From the NCBI GenBank assembly GCA_022842245.1, contig JALHPZ010000011.1, positions 124,001 to 188,000 of the forward strand: a stretch of 64,000 nt of DNA. Direction: 5' to 3'. This stretch comes from Gemmataceae bacterium (lineage in GTDB: Bacteria; Planctomycetota; Planctomycetia; Gemmatales; Gemmataceae). The translations under genes and the position numbers were made by a program. Positions within the stretch are counted from its first letter, which is position 1; each line of letters opens with the position of its first letter. The notes below the pieces were generated by a model that ran no database searches, was not told the DNA's origin, and saw only the letters and a list, made by a program, of their open reading frames with translations. Positions 37,642 to 45,660 of this stretch are shown here, one piece after another.

Positions 37642-38928
37642 TCAGCGGATGGCGCCGCCGTTGACGGCGAGTGTCTGGCCGGTGATGAAGGATGCCCCGG
37701 GGGACGCAAGCCAGACGGCGGCGGCGGCGACGTCGTCGGGCAGGCCCCAGACCTTCTGCGGTGTTTCGCGGCGGACGCGCTCCTGCCAGGCCGGCGTCGC
37801 GGTCTCGCCCCAGGCAGTGCGGATCCAGCCGGGCGCGATGCAGTTCACGCGCACATGGGGCGCGAGGCTGACGGCGAGGCTGCGCGAGAACGCCATGATG
37901 GCCCCCTTCACGGCGGCGAAGAGCTGGCCGCTGTCGCCTTCCATGCCGGTTTCGGCCTGGTCCCAGCCCATGGTGAGAATGACGCCGCGGCCCATGAGTT
38001 TCATCTTGTCCCCGACGGCGCGGGCGAGCCGCATCGTTGCTTTCAGGTCCACCTGCAACAGGGCGTCGAGCTTGCCGTCGAAGGACATCGCGGCCCCGGG
38101 ACCGGTCAGGGTGTCGGCGCCGGCGTTGCAGACGAGCACGCCGAGGCCATCGCCGAGCACGTCCCACGATTCCTTGGCGAGGCGGTCGACTTCGGAGGGT
38201 TGCCGGAGATCGGCGAGGACGGCACGGCAGTCGCCGCCGTGCGCGCGGAGTTGCTGCGCGACCATGTCGGCGGTCTCGCGCGAGCGGTAGCCGTGGATGA
38301 TGACGTCGGCGCCGCGTTCGGCGAAGGCGGTGGCGATGGCGCGGCCGATGCCGCTGGTGGACCCCGTGACGAGGACGCGGACGTGTTCGAACTGGCGGCG
38401 TTCGGCGCCGGGGGGCTGCGCGGGCACGCGGACGGTGTCGCGTTCCTCGGCCGGTCGATCCGCGAGCAGGTTCGCCACGGTCCGCCGCAGGACCGGATGA
38501 ATCATGTCCGGCGCGATGTCGGCGAGCGGCTTCAGGACGAACGACCGTTCGTGCATGCGCGGGTGGGGCAGGATCAATTCGGGCGAATCCCAGATTTGTT
38601 CGCCATAGAGCAACAAATCGAGGTCGAGGGTGCGGGGGTCGTACAGGCCGGCGCGGCGTGCGGTCGCGGATCGTTGTCGCCCGAACTGGAGTTCGATTTC
38701 CAGCAAGGTTCGGAGGACGGTCTGGGGCGGAAGTTCGGTTTCGAGCAGGGCGGCGGCGTTGAGGTAGTTTTCGGATTCGAGCGTGCCGCCGACGGGGGGC
38801 GTGTCGTAGTAAGGGGACACGGAGACGACGCGAATTCCCGGTTCGGCGCGGAGCCGGCGGATCGCGGCGTCGAGAAAGCCGCGCCGGTCGCCGAGGTTGC
38901 TGCCGAGGGCGATGGGGATGAGGGGCAT
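37642..38928 (-). CDS. folK: HPPK (FolK) fused to an atypical short-chain dehydrogenase
   Basis: A 428-residue protein from ATG 38928 (MPLIPIALGSNLGDRRGFLD). Residues 1-160 are 6-hydroxymethyl-dihydropterin pyrophosphokinase: ALGSNLGDR, ENYLNAAALLETELPP, GLYDPRTLDLDLLLYGEQ and ILPHPRMHERSFVL. It makes the diphosphate substrate of dihydropteroate synthase. Residues ~183-428 are an SDR domain: cofactor motif VTGSTSGIGRA, VCNAGAD, and VNCIAPGWIRTAW. The catalytic tyrosine position is Phe337 (SGQLFAAVKGA), Lys341 is kept, and the catalytic serine region reads LTMGWDQA with no serine. The frame is continuous through a short linker. The SDR half may not be a normal oxidoreductase. Confidence 0.88.
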   Translation of the reverse strand: MPLIPIALGSNLGDRRGFLDAAIRRLRAEPGIRVVSVSPYYDTPPVGGTLESENYLNAAALLETELPPQTVLRTLLEIELQFGRQRSATARRAGLYDPRTLDLDLLLYGEQIWDSPELILPHPRMHERSFVLKPLADIAPDMIHPVLRRTVANLLADRPAEERDTVRVPAQPPGAERRQFEHVRVLVTGSTSGIGRAIATAFAERGADVIIHGYRSRETADMVAQQLRAHGGDCRAVLADLRQPSEVDRLAKESWDVLGDGLGVLVCNAGADTLTGPGAAMSFDGKLDALLQVDLKATMRLARAVGDKMKLMGRGVILTMGWDQAETGMEGDSGQLFAAVKGAIMAFSRSLAVSLAPHVRVNCIAPGWIRTAWGETATPAWQERVRRETPQKVWGLPDDVAAAAVWLASPGASFITGQTLAVNGGAIR

Positions 38929-38952
38929 GGGGTACGGCCGGTGGAAGAAATG

Positions 38953-38985
38953 AACAGACCGCGACGGTCCGCGTCGCGGTCTGTT
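38953..38985 (-). terminator. Hairpin between the small basic protein gene and folK
   Basis: A 13-bp perfect stem, 38953-38965 with 38973-38985, and a 7-nt loop. On the minus strand it is followed by CATTTCTTCC, a weak T tract. It probably terminates or attenuates the upstream small-protein transcript before folK. Confidence 0.55.
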
Positions 38986-39011
38986 GTACGGATCGGCCGG
39001 GGGCCGGTGGA

Positions 39012-39242
39012 TTACTTCTTGGCGTCGGCGGCCGGCGCGGCGGCATCGCCTTCGGCGGCTTCCTTCTTGGCCTTCTTCTTGATGGCGACCTTGATGACGC
39101 GCGTCTTGGGCAGCCCGTAAGGGCTGTTGGCGTCGGACCACTTTCCATCCGCCATCATCTTCAGAATGCGTTCCGATCGCTTCATGACGCAGCGGGTGCG
39201 GGTCATGCCGCCCTTGCGCTTCAGGCTCTTGTCGATGGACAT
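39012..39242 (-). CDS. Small basic protein of the PVC superphylum type (TIGR04137-like)
   Basis: A 76-residue, strongly basic protein from ATG 39242: MSIDKSLKRKGGMTRTRCVM then KRSERILKMMADGKW and SPYGLPKTRVIKVAIKKK, ending in an Ala/Lys tail. The MS(I/L)xKSL start, RSERI and YGLPKxRV segments are the pattern I associate with a small basic protein conserved in Planctomycetes, Verrucomicrobia and Chlamydiae. A nucleic-acid or ribosome role is plausible from charge and size but not proven. A good promoter lies ~60 bp upstream and a hairpin follows. Confidence 0.8.
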   Translation of the reverse strand: MSIDKSLKRKGGMTRTRCVMKRSERILKMMADGKWSDANSPYGLPKTRVIKVAIKKKAKKEAAEGDAAAPAADAKK

Positions 39243-39303
39243 GGCTACAACCGAGGATTCGGGTGATTCGGTGGCCGGGCGCGGGCGCGCCGGCGGAACT
39301 GGC

Positions 39304-39331
39304 ATGATACGGCGCGGCACCGGGGTGTCCA
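39304..39331 (-). promoter_or_regulatory. Candidate promoter of the small basic protein gene
   Basis: On the minus strand: TGGACA (39331-39326), a 16-nt spacer, TATCAT (39309-39304). Both hexamers match the sigma-70 consensus at five of six positions, and the leader would be ~55 nt. Confidence 0.55.
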
Positions 39332-39420
39332 CCCGGTCCGTGAAAACGTCGGAGTTCGGCTTTCGCCGAACGGCCGGGGAGGGTATAGAATCGGCGGGTT
39401 TTTCCGTCCGGAGCGGTCCC

Positions 39421-42294
39421 ATGCGCAGGTGCGTTGTTGTCGGAATCGCGGGGCTGACCATCGGGTTGGCGGCATGGGTGGCCGCGCAGCCGCCGGACGC
39501 GCCACGCGGGCAGGTCCACCGGGATGGATTCGCCGGACGCGAACCGGCGTGGGTCCTCGCCGACACGAATCAAAAGGTCGAAGAGAAGGACCATCGCATC
39601 GTCGCGAATTCCTATTTCAACGCTCCGTCGTCCGAATATCTGAAGATCGAATGCCAGCCGAACCCGGGCAAGGCGGATTCGGAATTCGTGCACTACGTCT
39701 ACGACACGCCCCCCTGCCCGATCAAACCGACCACCGGCGAAGACTCGACGGCGAGCGTGTGGGTGAAGAGCTTCCGCGCCGGGATCCAACTGCGAGCCCG
39801 TGTGGTATTGCCGAAGGAACGCGACCCGAAGACGCCGGAGGCGATGCTGACGACGCTGATCGTCGGCGATACCTACCCGGAGGAACGCGTGCGTTCGTGG
39901 CACCGGCTGACGCTGGGCAAGCCGGCGGACGCGCTCAAGAAAGTGCTGCCGGTGCTGCGGGCGCAACTCGGCCGCGAGATCGACCCGACCGACGCCTATA
40001 TCGACCGGTTGGTGCTGAATGTCTATTCGGGCCCCGGACCGAGCGAAGTCTGGATCGACGATCTGGATATCGGCCCTTGCACGCCGGACCCCCGGAAGCC
40101 GCTGAAGGGGATCGGCCGTCCGGTCAGCCGCGCCAAGAATGCCACGATCCCGGGTACGCAGCCGGCCGAGGTTGCGCATCCGTATGCCGTCGAGTTCGTG
40201 GCCGGGCGCATCCTCATCGACAAGCGGCCGTTCTTCCTGCGCGCCGTCCGCCACGCGGGGCAATCGCTCAAGGGGCTGCGCGACTTCAACTTCAACGCGA
40301 TCGCATTTCCGGCCAACGTGGACGCGGCCCTGGTGGACGACGCGGTGGTGAACCATTCGTTCATGGTTATCGCGGAAGTTCCGGTGCTCGGCACGGGTGA
40401 TGTCGGTGCCGACACGGCCACCAACGTCGGCCGCGACGCCGACCGCATGGTCGAACACTTCCGCCGCTTCCGCTCCGGCGACGGCGTGCTGATGTGGGAC
40501 CTCGGCGCCGGCCGCACCACCGAACAACTCCGCCAGGTCGCGCGCACTGCCGACATCCTCCGCGAATACGATCCCCGCCGGCCCCGTGCCGTGGACCTCT
40601 GGGACGGCTACTCCGCCTACTCCGAATACCTCGACGTCATCGGTTCCCATCGCTGGCCGCTCTTCACCAGCCTCGAACTCGACAAATACCGCGAATGGCT
40701 CCTCCAACGCCGCGCGCTCACCTCGCCCGGCAAACTGATGTGGACCTGGGTGCAAACCCACATGCCCGATTGGTACCTGGCCCTCGCCACCGGTCGGCCG
40801 AACCCGGAGAAACTCGATTTCCCCCTCGGCCCGCAGCCGGAACAGATCCGCCTGCTCACCTATCTCGGCCTCGCGTCCGGCTATCGGGGCCTCGGCTTCT
40901 GGACGGATCAATTCCTCTCGCCCGAATACGGCGCGATCGGCCGCGACCGGATGATCGAACTCTACTTGCTCAACACCGAGATCGAACTGCTCGAACCGGT
41001 CCTCTTCGGCGCCGACGACGAGAAGACGATGTGGGTGAACACGTCGCACCCCTCCGTGAAAGCCGCGGTCATCCGCGGCAAGAAGGGAATCGTCGCGATG
41101 CCCGTCTGGATCGGCAACGGCTCGCAGCACTGCCCCGACCAGGGTGCCGTCGATGGCCTCAAGATCACCGTGCCCCTCGTGCCCGACGGCGCAGACCCGT
41201 GGCTATTGACCCCCGCGACCTTCGAGAACCTGCGCTCCACCGGCGGCGTTCGCGCCGTCCCCGGCGGCGTCGAAATCACGATTCCCAAATTCGACCTCAC
41301 CGCCGCCGTCGTCTTCACCAACGACCTCGCGCCCGACGGCCTCGTCGTTCGCTGGCAGGACAACATCCGCAACGGCTCCGCGAAGCGCGCCGCCCAACTC
41401 GCCCTCGAACAGGCGCGCGAGATCCACGAGAAAGTCCGCGGCGTGCACGACCAGCTCGCCGGCGTCGCCCCGCCCGTCCGCGGCGCGGACGACCTGTTCA
41501 CGCAGGCCCGGCAATCGCTCGAACGCTCCGCCAAGGCGATGGCGAACAACCAGCCGGATGTTTCGTATCGCGACGCCCGCGCCGCACTGCGGCCGCTGCG
41601 CATCGTCATGCGCGAGCACTGGCGCAACGCAACCGCCGGCCTGAGCGCGCCGACCGCCAGCCCCTACGCCATCGGCTTCTACACCCTGCCCCAGCACTGG
41701 GAACTCGCCGCCCGCATGCGGTCCGCGCGGCCCGGCGGCAACGTCCTCCGCAACGGCACCTTCGAACTCAGCCAGGATCCGCCCGCCCGCGGCGCCGCCG
41801 TCGGATCGCTGCCCGGCTGGACGGCGCGAGAGACGCACCTCGATCCCGCGACACCGGTCGCCGCCATCGTCGCCGTGGACGACCGGATCCGCGCCGGCGC
41901 GGCTTCCGGCCAGTCGCTGGGCAAACACTGCCTCAAACTCGAAGTCACGCCGAAGCGACCAGCGAACGCCGCAAAGGACTACCGACCGCCGGTCGCGCTC
42001 GAGCGCGTGTCGCTGGCGGTGGATACGCCCGCGGTCGACCTGCCGCCGGGGAGTTGGGCGCGGATCGGTTTCTGGGCCAAGGCGAATGTCGGCGCGACCG
42101 CCGACGGCGCGCTCGTTTTCGACAGCGCCGGCAGCGAACCGCTCTCCGTGCGCCTCTACGGCGGCGGCTGGCGGCAGTACTTCCTTTACCGGCAGGTGCC
42201 CGCGAACGGGAAGCTCGCCGTCACGTTTGCGCTGACCGGTTTCGGCGAAGCCTACTTCGACGACGTGCGGATCGAAGAGATGGCGGCCCGATAG
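39421..42294 (+). CDS. Large secreted protein with carbohydrate-binding-like domains
   Basis: A 957-residue protein from ATG 39421 (MRRCVVVGIAGLTIGLAAWV), a signal peptide. Residues ~30-235 form a beta-sandwich (SVWVKSFRAGIQLRARVVLP and VWIDDLDIGPC). Residues ~260-560 look like a glycosidase-type barrel (RILIDKRPFFLRAVRHAGQS, VLMWDLGAGRTTEQL, SLELDKYREWLL, GYRGLGFWTDQFLSP). A helical stretch of ~650-760 follows. The C-terminal ~190 residues are another sandwich with GNVLRNGTFELSQDPPARGA and AYFDDVRIEEM, the pattern of carbohydrate-binding modules. No catalytic pair can be assigned. TATAGA at 39384-39389 may be its -10 element. Divergent from the small basic protein gene. Confidence 0.7.
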   Translation: MRRCVVVGIAGLTIGLAAWVAAQPPDAPRGQVHRDGFAGREPAWVLADTNQKVEEKDHRIVANSYFNAPSSEYLKIECQPNPGKADSEFVHYVYDTPPCPIKPTTGEDSTASVWVKSFRAGIQLRARVVLPKERDPKTPEAMLTTLIVGDTYPEERVRSWHRLTLGKPADALKKVLPVLRAQLGREIDPTDAYIDRLVLNVYSGPGPSEVWIDDLDIGPCTPDPRKPLKGIGRPVSRAKNATIPGTQPAEVAHPYAVEFVAGRILIDKRPFFLRAVRHAGQSLKGLRDFNFNAIAFPANVDAALVDDAVVNHSFMVIAEVPVLGTGDVGADTATNVGRDADRMVEHFRRFRSGDGVLMWDLGAGRTTEQLRQVARTADILREYDPRRPRAVDLWDGYSAYSEYLDVIGSHRWPLFTSLELDKYREWLLQRRALTSPGKLMWTWVQTHMPDWYLALATGRPNPEKLDFPLGPQPEQIRLLTYLGLASGYRGLGFWTDQFLSPEYGAIGRDRMIELYLLNTEIELLEPVLFGADDEKTMWVNTSHPSVKAAVIRGKKGIVAMPVWIGNGSQHCPDQGAVDGLKITVPLVPDGADPWLLTPATFENLRSTGGVRAVPGGVEITIPKFDLTAAVVFTNDLAPDGLVVRWQDNIRNGSAKRAAQLALEQAREIHEKVRGVHDQLAGVAPPVRGADDLFTQARQSLERSAKAMANNQPDVSYRDARAALRPLRIVMREHWRNATAGLSAPTASPYAIGFYTLPQHWELAARMRSARPGGNVLRNGTFELSQDPPARGAAVGSLPGWTARETHLDPATPVAAIVAVDDRIRAGAASGQSLGKHCLKLEVTPKRPANAAKDYRPPVALERVSLAVDTPAVDLPPGSWARIGFWAKANVGATADGALVFDSAGSEPLSVRLYGGGWRQYFLYRQVPANGKLAVTFALTGFGEAYFDDVRIEEMAAR

Positions 42295-42374
42295 CGGAGA
42301 GTCTGTCCTACCGCGATCGGTCGTTCATTCCCTACAATTCCTGAACAGGCCCACCGCACCCACCGATACGCTCC

Positions 42375-43709
42375 ATGGCCACCGCACTGCCGCTCGCCGA
42401 CGGAAAACCGAATCTCGATTACGAACTCGTTCTCGATTGCGTGCACTGCGGCCTCTGCACCGCGAGCTGCCCGACCTACGTCGAGACCGGGAACGAGGCC
42501 GATTCGCCGCGCGGGCGCATCTATCTCATGCGCCAGGTGATCGACGGAGCCCTGAAACTCGACGAAACCGTGAAGGGGCACCTCGACCTCTGCCTGAACT
42601 GCCGGGCCTGCGAAACCGCCTGCCCCTCCGGCGTGCAGTACGGCAAGCTCATCGAGCCGTTCCGCGTCCACATGGAAGAGAAGGAGCCGGGCCGCTCCGC
42701 CGCGAACCTGAACGCGCTGCAGCGCTTCATGCTCTTTCGCATCTTCCCCTCGCGCCTGCGCACCCGGCTCGCGCTCGCGCCGGCGCGGCTCGCGCAAATC
42801 TCCGGCCTGGACTGGCTCGTCGAATCCCTCGGCCTCACGAAGCTGCTTCCCCCGTCCCTGCGCCGCATGAAAGCGATGCTGCCGAAACTGAAGCCGCACT
42901 ACGGCAGCCTGCCCGAAGTGCTGCCGGCCGAGGGAAAACGCCGCGCCCGCGTAGGCCTCTTCCTCGGCTGCGTCGCGGACGCGCTCTATCCCGGCACCCA
43001 GCTCAACACCGCCCGCGTCCTCCAGAAGAACGGCGTCGAAGTCTGGATTCCCCGCGCCCAGCAATGCTGCGGCGCGCTGCACTACCATAGCGCGATGGAA
43101 CCCCAGGCTCGCGAGTTAGCCGCGAAGAACTGCGAGATCTTCGGGTTCGGAACGGGCATGCCGGACGATCTCGACGCGATCGTCACGAACGCCGCCGGCT
43201 GCGGGGCGATGCTCAAGGACTACGCGCACATGATGCACGGCCACCCGGCCGAAGAGGCCGCGGTCCGGTTCAATTCCAAGGTCCGCGACATCAGCGAGTT
43301 CCTGTACGATCTTGGCCCGGTGAAGCCGACGCACCCCTTGAACATCACCGCGACATACCACGACGCCTGCCACCTGCGGCACGCGCAGCAGATCCAGAAG
43401 CAGCCACGGAGCCTGTTGGAACTGATTCCCGGAATGAAGCTGGTGCCGCTGGGCGAGAGCGAACTCTGCTGCGGCGCGGCCGGGAGTTACAACCTGACTC
43501 AGCCGGAGATGGCCGGGAAGCTTGGCGACCGCAAGGCCGAGAACATCCGCGCCACCGGGGCGAAGGCGGTGTTCATCGGCAACGTGGGCTGCCTGATGCA
43601 GATCGCCCGCCACTTGAAGAGTGTCGTGCCGGACGTGTGGTGCGCCCACCCGGTGGACGCGCTCTGGGCCAGCTACAGCGGAGAGATGCCGGACGAGTTG
43701 AAAGTTTAG
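42375..43709 (+). CDS. glcF: Glycolate oxidase iron-sulfur subunit (GlcF-like)
   Basis: A 444-residue cytoplasmic protein. Two [4Fe-4S] ferredoxin motifs lie near the N-terminus, CVHCGLCTASCPTYVETG and CLNCRACETACPSGVQYG. Two CCG domains follow: QQCCGALHYHSAMEP with GCGAMLKDY, and ELCCGAAGSYNLTQPEMAGK with NVGCLMQIARHL. This is the GlcF layout; GlcF passes electrons from the flavin subunits oxidising glycolate (or a related 2-hydroxy acid). glcD and glcE are not in the window, so it may serve a different partner. lepB follows 95 bp downstream. Confidence 0.9.
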   Translation: MATALPLADGKPNLDYELVLDCVHCGLCTASCPTYVETGNEADSPRGRIYLMRQVIDGALKLDETVKGHLDLCLNCRACETACPSGVQYGKLIEPFRVHMEEKEPGRSAANLNALQRFMLFRIFPSRLRTRLALAPARLAQISGLDWLVESLGLTKLLPPSLRRMKAMLPKLKPHYGSLPEVLPAEGKRRARVGLFLGCVADALYPGTQLNTARVLQKNGVEVWIPRAQQCCGALHYHSAMEPQARELAAKNCEIFGFGTGMPDDLDAIVTNAAGCGAMLKDYAHMMHGHPAEEAAVRFNSKVRDISEFLYDLGPVKPTHPLNITATYHDACHLRHAQQIQKQPRSLLELIPGMKLVPLGESELCCGAAGSYNLTQPEMAGKLGDRKAENIRATGAKAVFIGNVGCLMQIARHLKSVVPDVWCAHPVDALWASYSGEMPDELKV

Positions 43710-43804
43710 CCGCGACGCGGAGTCTTCGGAGCGGAGCGCGGGGGCCGAATCCCAAATCCCCGTGTTGTTTGAGCGAATACTCTTTATCCCGACGGTATAC
43801 GACC

Positions 43805-45571
43805 ATGCCGGAACCGACGACCGCCCCGACCGCCGCCCGCACCGTGCCGGACGCCGCCAAACCCGGCAAGACACCCGAGAAGAAGCCCTCGCGCGATCAG
43901 ATCCGCGAGAGCCTCGAAACGATCGTCTTCGTCGTCGTCCTCGTCTTCCTCCTCAAACAGTTCGTCGTCGAGGCGTTCGTCATCCCCACCGGTTCGATGG
44001 CCGAGACCCTCTACGGATATCAGAAGAACATCGACTGCCCCGAATGCGGATACACCTTCCCCGTGAACTCCAGCGAGGAAGTTGAAGGCGACGGCCGCGG
44101 CATGCTTCACGCCATCGACGGCTACTGCTGCCCCAATTGCCTCTATAAACATCGGTTCAAGGACCGGGAACCCCGCCCCGACAACAGCTCCGGCGACCGG
44201 GTTCTCGTCCACAAGGCGCAGTACCACAAGTACCCGCCGCAGCGCGGCGACGTCGTCGTCTTCAAGTACCCCGTGGCCCCGCAGAAGTACCTCGGCGCCC
44301 AGAACTACATCAAGCGGCTCTGGGGACTCGGCGGCGAGACGATCGCCCTGTGGCGCGGCGACGTGTACGTTTGCGACAGCCTCTCCTTCCCACCCCCGGC
44401 ACCGGACGAGAACGGCTACCCGCGCGCCGAGGACCACTGGCTCAACGACTTCTGCTACAACAAGCGCGCCACGCGCCGCGACTACAACGCCTCCGAATGG
44501 GCACCGGACTTCCACCTGTCCCAGGCGCTCGAACGGCACGATGAAACGCGGGACCGGAACGCCTCCGCCGCGCTCGAACGCTTCCAGGCGTCGCAGGAGG
44601 CCGGCTTTCGCGATCCCGGCGGCTTCCGACTCGTCCGCAAGTCCGACGTCGTCCTCGACGCCATGAAGCGGATCGTCTACGACTCCGATCATCAATCGAA
44701 GTACCTGGCGAACGCCGGTGTGCCGCCTCGCTGGAAGGCGCAGACCGATGACTGGACCGCCGATAACGCCACCATGCCCCGGAGTTTCAAGCACGCCGGC
44801 CCGAACCTCGGCTGGCTCCGCTACCGCCACCTCGCGGTCGAGGACTTCAACGCGATTCCCGTGGTAGCCGGCAAGCCCGTCGTCCCCGCCCTGCCGATCG
44901 ACAACCACCTCGGCTACAACCACAACCGCGGCCACCAACCCTACTGGGTCGGCGATCTGATGATCGAGTGCCAGGCGACGTTCGCCGATCCGAATGCCGA
45001 GGTTTCGCTGGAACTTTCCAAGGGGGAGCACCGCTACCTCGCCAAATTCGCCGGCGGCAACGTCACGCTGCTCCGCACCGGTCCGAACGGCAAGGAACTC
45101 GCCGTGAAGCCCAGCGGCATCTCCGGCGCCGGCGTGCGCCGGCTCAAGTTCGCCAACATCGACTGCTCGCTGCGCGTCTGGGTCGACGGTCGGAAGATCG
45201 ACTTCGGCACGGCCGGCGACTACGATCCGTCCCCGGCGCCGAAGGAGTACGACCCGAACGACACGCGCGGCGAGGGCTGGACGCAGGCCAACGACATCGA
45301 ATCCCCCGCTAGCATCGGCGCAAGCCACGGCGTCGAAGTCGCCAAGATCAAGCTCTGGCGCGACACCTATTTCACGCCCGTTTCGAGCGGCTTCCGCGTC
45401 GCCGAAATCGCGGATACGTTCTACGTGCAGCCCGGCCACTACTTCTGCCTCGGCGACAACAGCGCGCAAAGCTCCGACGGTCGCGTCTGGGGTTCCGTGC
45501 CCGAACGCCTGATGCTCGGCAAGGCGTCGTTCGTCTTCTTCCCGCTCGATCGCATCGGCTTCATCAAGTGA
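43805..45571 (+). CDS. lepB: Signal peptidase I with zinc-ribbon and large extra domain
   Basis: A 588-residue protein against the usual 180-330. ATG 43805 (MPEPTTAPTAARTVPDAAKP) starts a ~30-residue tail before the membrane segment (~38-58). Box B has the nucleophile Ser64 in IPTGSMAETL. Box D has the general base Lys137 in GDRVLVHKAQY, followed by PQRGDVVVFKYP. Between them sits a CPEC...CCPNC cluster (Cys78, 81, 108/109, 112), a zinc-ribbon-like insert. Residues ~190-530 are an added region, including a beta-rich part with MIECQATFADPNAEVSLELS. Box E is GDNSAQSSDGRVWGSVP at ~550. It cleaves signal peptides at the outer face of the inner membrane. Confidence 0.93.
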   Translation: MPEPTTAPTAARTVPDAAKPGKTPEKKPSRDQIRESLETIVFVVVLVFLLKQFVVEAFVIPTGSMAETLYGYQKNIDCPECGYTFPVNSSEEVEGDGRGMLHAIDGYCCPNCLYKHRFKDREPRPDNSSGDRVLVHKAQYHKYPPQRGDVVVFKYPVAPQKYLGAQNYIKRLWGLGGETIALWRGDVYVCDSLSFPPPAPDENGYPRAEDHWLNDFCYNKRATRRDYNASEWAPDFHLSQALERHDETRDRNASAALERFQASQEAGFRDPGGFRLVRKSDVVLDAMKRIVYDSDHQSKYLANAGVPPRWKAQTDDWTADNATMPRSFKHAGPNLGWLRYRHLAVEDFNAIPVVAGKPVVPALPIDNHLGYNHNRGHQPYWVGDLMIECQATFADPNAEVSLELSKGEHRYLAKFAGGNVTLLRTGPNGKELAVKPSGISGAGVRRLKFANIDCSLRVWVDGRKIDFGTAGDYDPSPAPKEYDPNDTRGEGWTQANDIESPASIGASHGVEVAKIKLWRDTYFTPVSSGFRVAEIADTFYVQPGHYFCLGDNSAQSSDGRVWGSVPERLMLGKASFVFFPLDRIGFIK

Positions 45572-45660
45572 CGGCGAATTCTCCGCTCGCCGCTTGACCC
45601 CGCCGCGGTGGTGTCCGACACTCAACGGGACCGGTTCCCTCCCGCGCGAGTGTCTCTTCC

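Noticed and set aside
38929..41130. Minus-strand frame open far upstream of folK, giving an apparent protein of over 1100 residues.
   Set aside because: The folK start at 38928 matches the family N-terminus. The upstream part is antisense to the small basic protein spacer and to a well-supported secreted protein, and has no domain features.
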